A stretch of 7,016 bases of DNA. Source: Pseudomonadota bacterium (GTDB lineage Bacteria > Pseudomonadota > Alphaproteobacteria > Rhizobiales > Rhizobiaceae). Below, piece after piece: positions 5,316-7,016 of the stretch. The stretch covers positions 1 through 7,016 of the forward strand of contig JAEYXI010000623.1 of the NCBI GenBank assembly GCA_023428515.1, written 5' to 3'. Made by a program: the position numbers and the translations under genes. Within the stretch, counting starts at the first letter, position 1. Every line of letters begins with the position of its first letter. Under the pieces are notes generated by a model. That model searched no databases. It had not been told where the DNA came from and was given only the letters and a program-made list of their open reading frames with translations.

Positions 5316-7016
5316 TCAGCCCGCGGGCGGGATCTTCAGCGTGGAACCGATGGTCAGGTCATTCGCGTCGACACCGGGATTGGCGTCGGCGATGGCCTTC
5401 CATTTGGAGCCGGCGCCGTAGGCCTTCCTGGCGATCGCCCACAACGTGTCGCCGGCGACGATCGTGTGCGTGGCTTCGGCCGCCGAAGCAGGCGCGGCCG
5501 CCTCGGCTGCGGCAGGTGCGGCTGCCGTCTCGACGGTCGGCGGCGTTGCGGCGATGTCGGCCGATCCAGCCGGAGGAGCCGGTACCGTGGGTTCGGCAGC
5601 AGCGGAAGCGGCCTCGGCGGTGGCCGGTGCAGGCTCCGCGGAAGCCGGCTCCGCCGGAGCGGCCTCGGCCGTCGCCGGCGCGGCGGCCGCAACCTCCGTG
5701 ATGCGCCCGTCGAGCTTCGGCGTATAGGGCCGGTTGGCGGTCAGGTAGTCGGCGACCACCTGCTCGAGGCTCGGGCCGTAGTCATAGGCGTTCTGTGCAT
5801 TGTTCTCGAACAGCTCATAGCCGTCGCCGCCGCCGCGGGTGAAATTGTTGGTGGCGACCGTATAGAGCTTGGCCTCGTCGATCGGCGCCCCGGCGCCGTT
5901 CTCCATCACCTCGCCCGACTTGATGCGGCCTGCGTTCGGCGCCACCGACTTGTCGAAGGAATATTTCAGGCCGGCCACCTGCGGGAAGGCGCCCTTCTCC
6001 TCCTCGATCATGCTGACGCCATGCTCCAGCGAGGCGACGATGTCCTTGCCGGGAAGCTGGAAGGTGGCGAGCGTGTTCTGAAACGGCAGCACATTCAGCA
6101 CCTCGCCCATGGTGACGACGCCCTGGTCGATCGAGGCGCGCAGGCCGCCGCCATTCTGGAAGACGATCGAAACGCCCTGGTCCTTCACGCGGTCGAGGAT
6201 GGCGTCTGAGACGAGGTTGCCCATTTCGCATTCGCGCGCGCGGCAGGATTTGCGGTCGCCGTCGATCGGCGCGGTGGTCTCGGAGACCTCCTTCCCCTTC
6301 AGCTCCTCGATCGGGCCGGCGAGTTCCTTGACGCGGGCGAGCACTCCCGGGTCCGGCGTGATTGACTTGTCGAGGAAGATCGGATCGCCCTTGGCTTCCT
6401 TGACGACGCCGTTGTCGTCGAAGGTGACGGTGAACTCGCCGAGATATTTCGAATAGGATGCCGCCTGCGTGACCGGGACCTTGTAGCCCTCGGGATTGTC
6501 GATCATCGTCGGGTACGGCCCTTCGGCCTTGTCGTCGGTGTTCGACAGCAGCGAATGCGAATGGCCGCCCACCACCACGTCGACACCCGGTATCTTGGCG
6601 ATCATCTCCTTGTCGCGGGGATAACCGACATGGGTGAGCGCGATGATCTTGTTGACGCCTTCGGCCTTCAGCTTCTCGACCTCGGCGGTGATCGTCTTGA
6701 TATCGTCCTCGATCGCGATGTTCGGGCCGGGCGAGGCGATCTCCGGCGTGTCCGTCGTCACCGCGCCGATGATGCCGATCTTCTGGCCGCCGACATCGAG
6801 CACCAGCGACGGCTTGATCTTGTCGCCGACCTTGGACTGGGCGTTCGGATGGACATTCACCGAGAGCACGGGGAACTGCACTTCCTCGAGGAAGGGCACG
6901 AGCACTTCCTCGCCGTCGTCGAACTCGTGGTTGCCGACGGTCATGGCGTCGAACTTCATCTGATTGAGGAACTCGGCCTCCGCCTTGCCCTTGTAGGTCG
7001 TGTAGAAGAGCTGTCG
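5316..7016 (-). CDS. 5'-nucleotidase / 2',3'-cyclic-nucleotide phosphodiesterase family protein with C-terminal LysM domain (partial, N-terminus off window)
   Basis: The frame is open to the right edge, giving 566 visible residues. The first, RQLFYTTYKGKAEAEFLNQ, lie before an internal Met. Numbering from the edge, the metallophosphoesterase domain shows GNHEFDDG (28-35), ALTHVG (126-131) and GGHSHS (150-155), which supply metal ligands. The first metal motif (DxH) and the expected signal peptide lie outside the window. The nucleotide-binding C-domain shows CRARECEMGNL (258-268), FQNGGGLRASI (286-296), FQNTL (312-316) and RGGGDGYELF (394-403), where the two phenylalanine/tyrosine positions and Arg293 match family substrate contacts. 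A low-complexity Ala/Pro/Glu linker (about 443-514) leads to a LysM domain (516-564: HTIVAGDTLWAIARKAYG and so on), which binds peptidoglycan. The likely role is dephosphorylation of extracytoplasmic nucleotides while held at the wall. UshA-type enzymes usually end after the nucleotidase fold. The exact substrate is not determined. Confidence 0.92.
   Translation of the reverse strand, partial: RQLFYTTYKGKAEAEFLNQMKFDAMTVGNHEFDDGEEVLVPFLEEVQFPVLSVNVHPNAQSKVGDKIKPSLVLDVGGQKIGIIGAVTTDTPEIASPGPNIAIEDDIKTITAEVEKLKAEGVNKIIALTHVGYPRDKEMIAKIPGVDVVVGGHSHSLLSNTDDKAEGPYPTMIDNPEGYKVPVTQAASYSKYLGEFTVTFDDNGVVKEAKGDPIFLDKSITPDPGVLARVKELAGPIEELKGKEVSETTAPIDGDRKSCRARECEMGNLVSDAILDRVKDQGVSIVFQNGGGLRASIDQGVVTMGEVLNVLPFQNTLATFQLPGKDIVASLEHGVSMIEEEKGAFPQVAGLKYSFDKSVAPNAGRIKSGEVMENGAGAPIDEAKLYTVATNNFTRGGGDGYELFENNAQNAYDYGPSLEQVVADYLTANRPYTPKLDGRITEVAAAAPATAEAAPAEPASAEPAPATAEAASAAAEPTVPAPPAGSADIAATPPTVETAAAPAAAEAAAPASAAEATHTIVAGDTLWAIARKAYGAGSKWKAIADANPGVDANDLTIGSTLKIPPAG

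Noticed and set aside
5475..5690. Tandem DNA repeat or inserted element in the Ala/Pro/Glu linker
   Set aside because: The similar short GC-rich words come from repeated Ala, Pro and Glu codons; there is no regular period and no flanking duplications.
4199..5701. A 500-codon open frame on the plus strand opposite hemH and the end of the nucleotidase gene
   Set aside because: Its product is Arg/Gly/Ala/Asp-rich without any recognisable domain, it runs antisense through hemH, the terminator and the LysM coding region, and such long shadows are usual in GC-rich DNA.
5238..6209. A 323-codon plus-strand frame with Gly/Arg/Ser-rich repeats
   Set aside because: The repeat-like composition is only the reverse complement of the Ala/Pro/Glu linker of the nucleotidase.

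Overview
The window looks like a chromosomal segment of a high-GC alphaproteobacterium of the order Rhizobiales, most like Mesorhizobium and its relatives. This rests on the GC-rich third codon positions, the long antisense shadow reading frames, and the character of the proteins (KdsD, HemH, an SPFH/NfeD pair). No species call can be proved from the sequence alone. All genes look like ordinary chromosomal genes. I see no transposase, phage gene, tRNA, rRNA, CRISPR array or attachment site.

Layout from left to right. At 1-153 on the minus strand is the beginning of a secreted or periplasmic protein, visible only as a signal peptide that runs off the left edge. A short divergent intergenic region (154-260) separates it from a plus-strand gene for D-arabinose-5-phosphate isomerase (kdsD, 261-1259), which feeds KDO synthesis for lipopolysaccharide. 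kdsD converges on a minus-strand block, and a small hairpin lies in the 42-base gap. The minus-strand block, read right to left, is hemH (ferrochelatase, 4118-5185), a DAO-family FAD-dependent oxidoreductase (2840-4078), a qmcA-like SPFH membrane protein (1776-2726) and a short NfeD protein (1302-1766). hemH and the oxidoreductase are 39 bases apart and may be co-transcribed. qmcA and nfeD are 9 bases apart and form the classic SPFH-NfeD pair. A 113-base gap holding a 23-bp inverted repeat separates the two pairs and could carry a separate promoter.

Upstream of hemH, a well-formed intrinsic terminator (about 5258-5293, minus strand) closes the right-hand gene. That gene is a 5'-nucleotidase/2',3'-cyclic-nucleotide phosphodiesterase family enzyme (5316 to beyond 7016, N-terminus missing), with a long Ala/Pro/Glu linker and a C-terminal LysM domain. 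This suggests an exported nucleotide-scavenging enzyme tethered to peptidoglycan.

Most of the window concerns the cell envelope (KDO/LPS, SPFH membrane scaffold, wall-anchored nucleotidase) together with the last step of heme synthesis. I found no clearly new multi-gene system. The most notable items are the LysM-tailed nucleotidase with a CD73-like cysteine motif, the hemH-linked oxidoreductase of unknown substrate, and several candidate regulatory sites.
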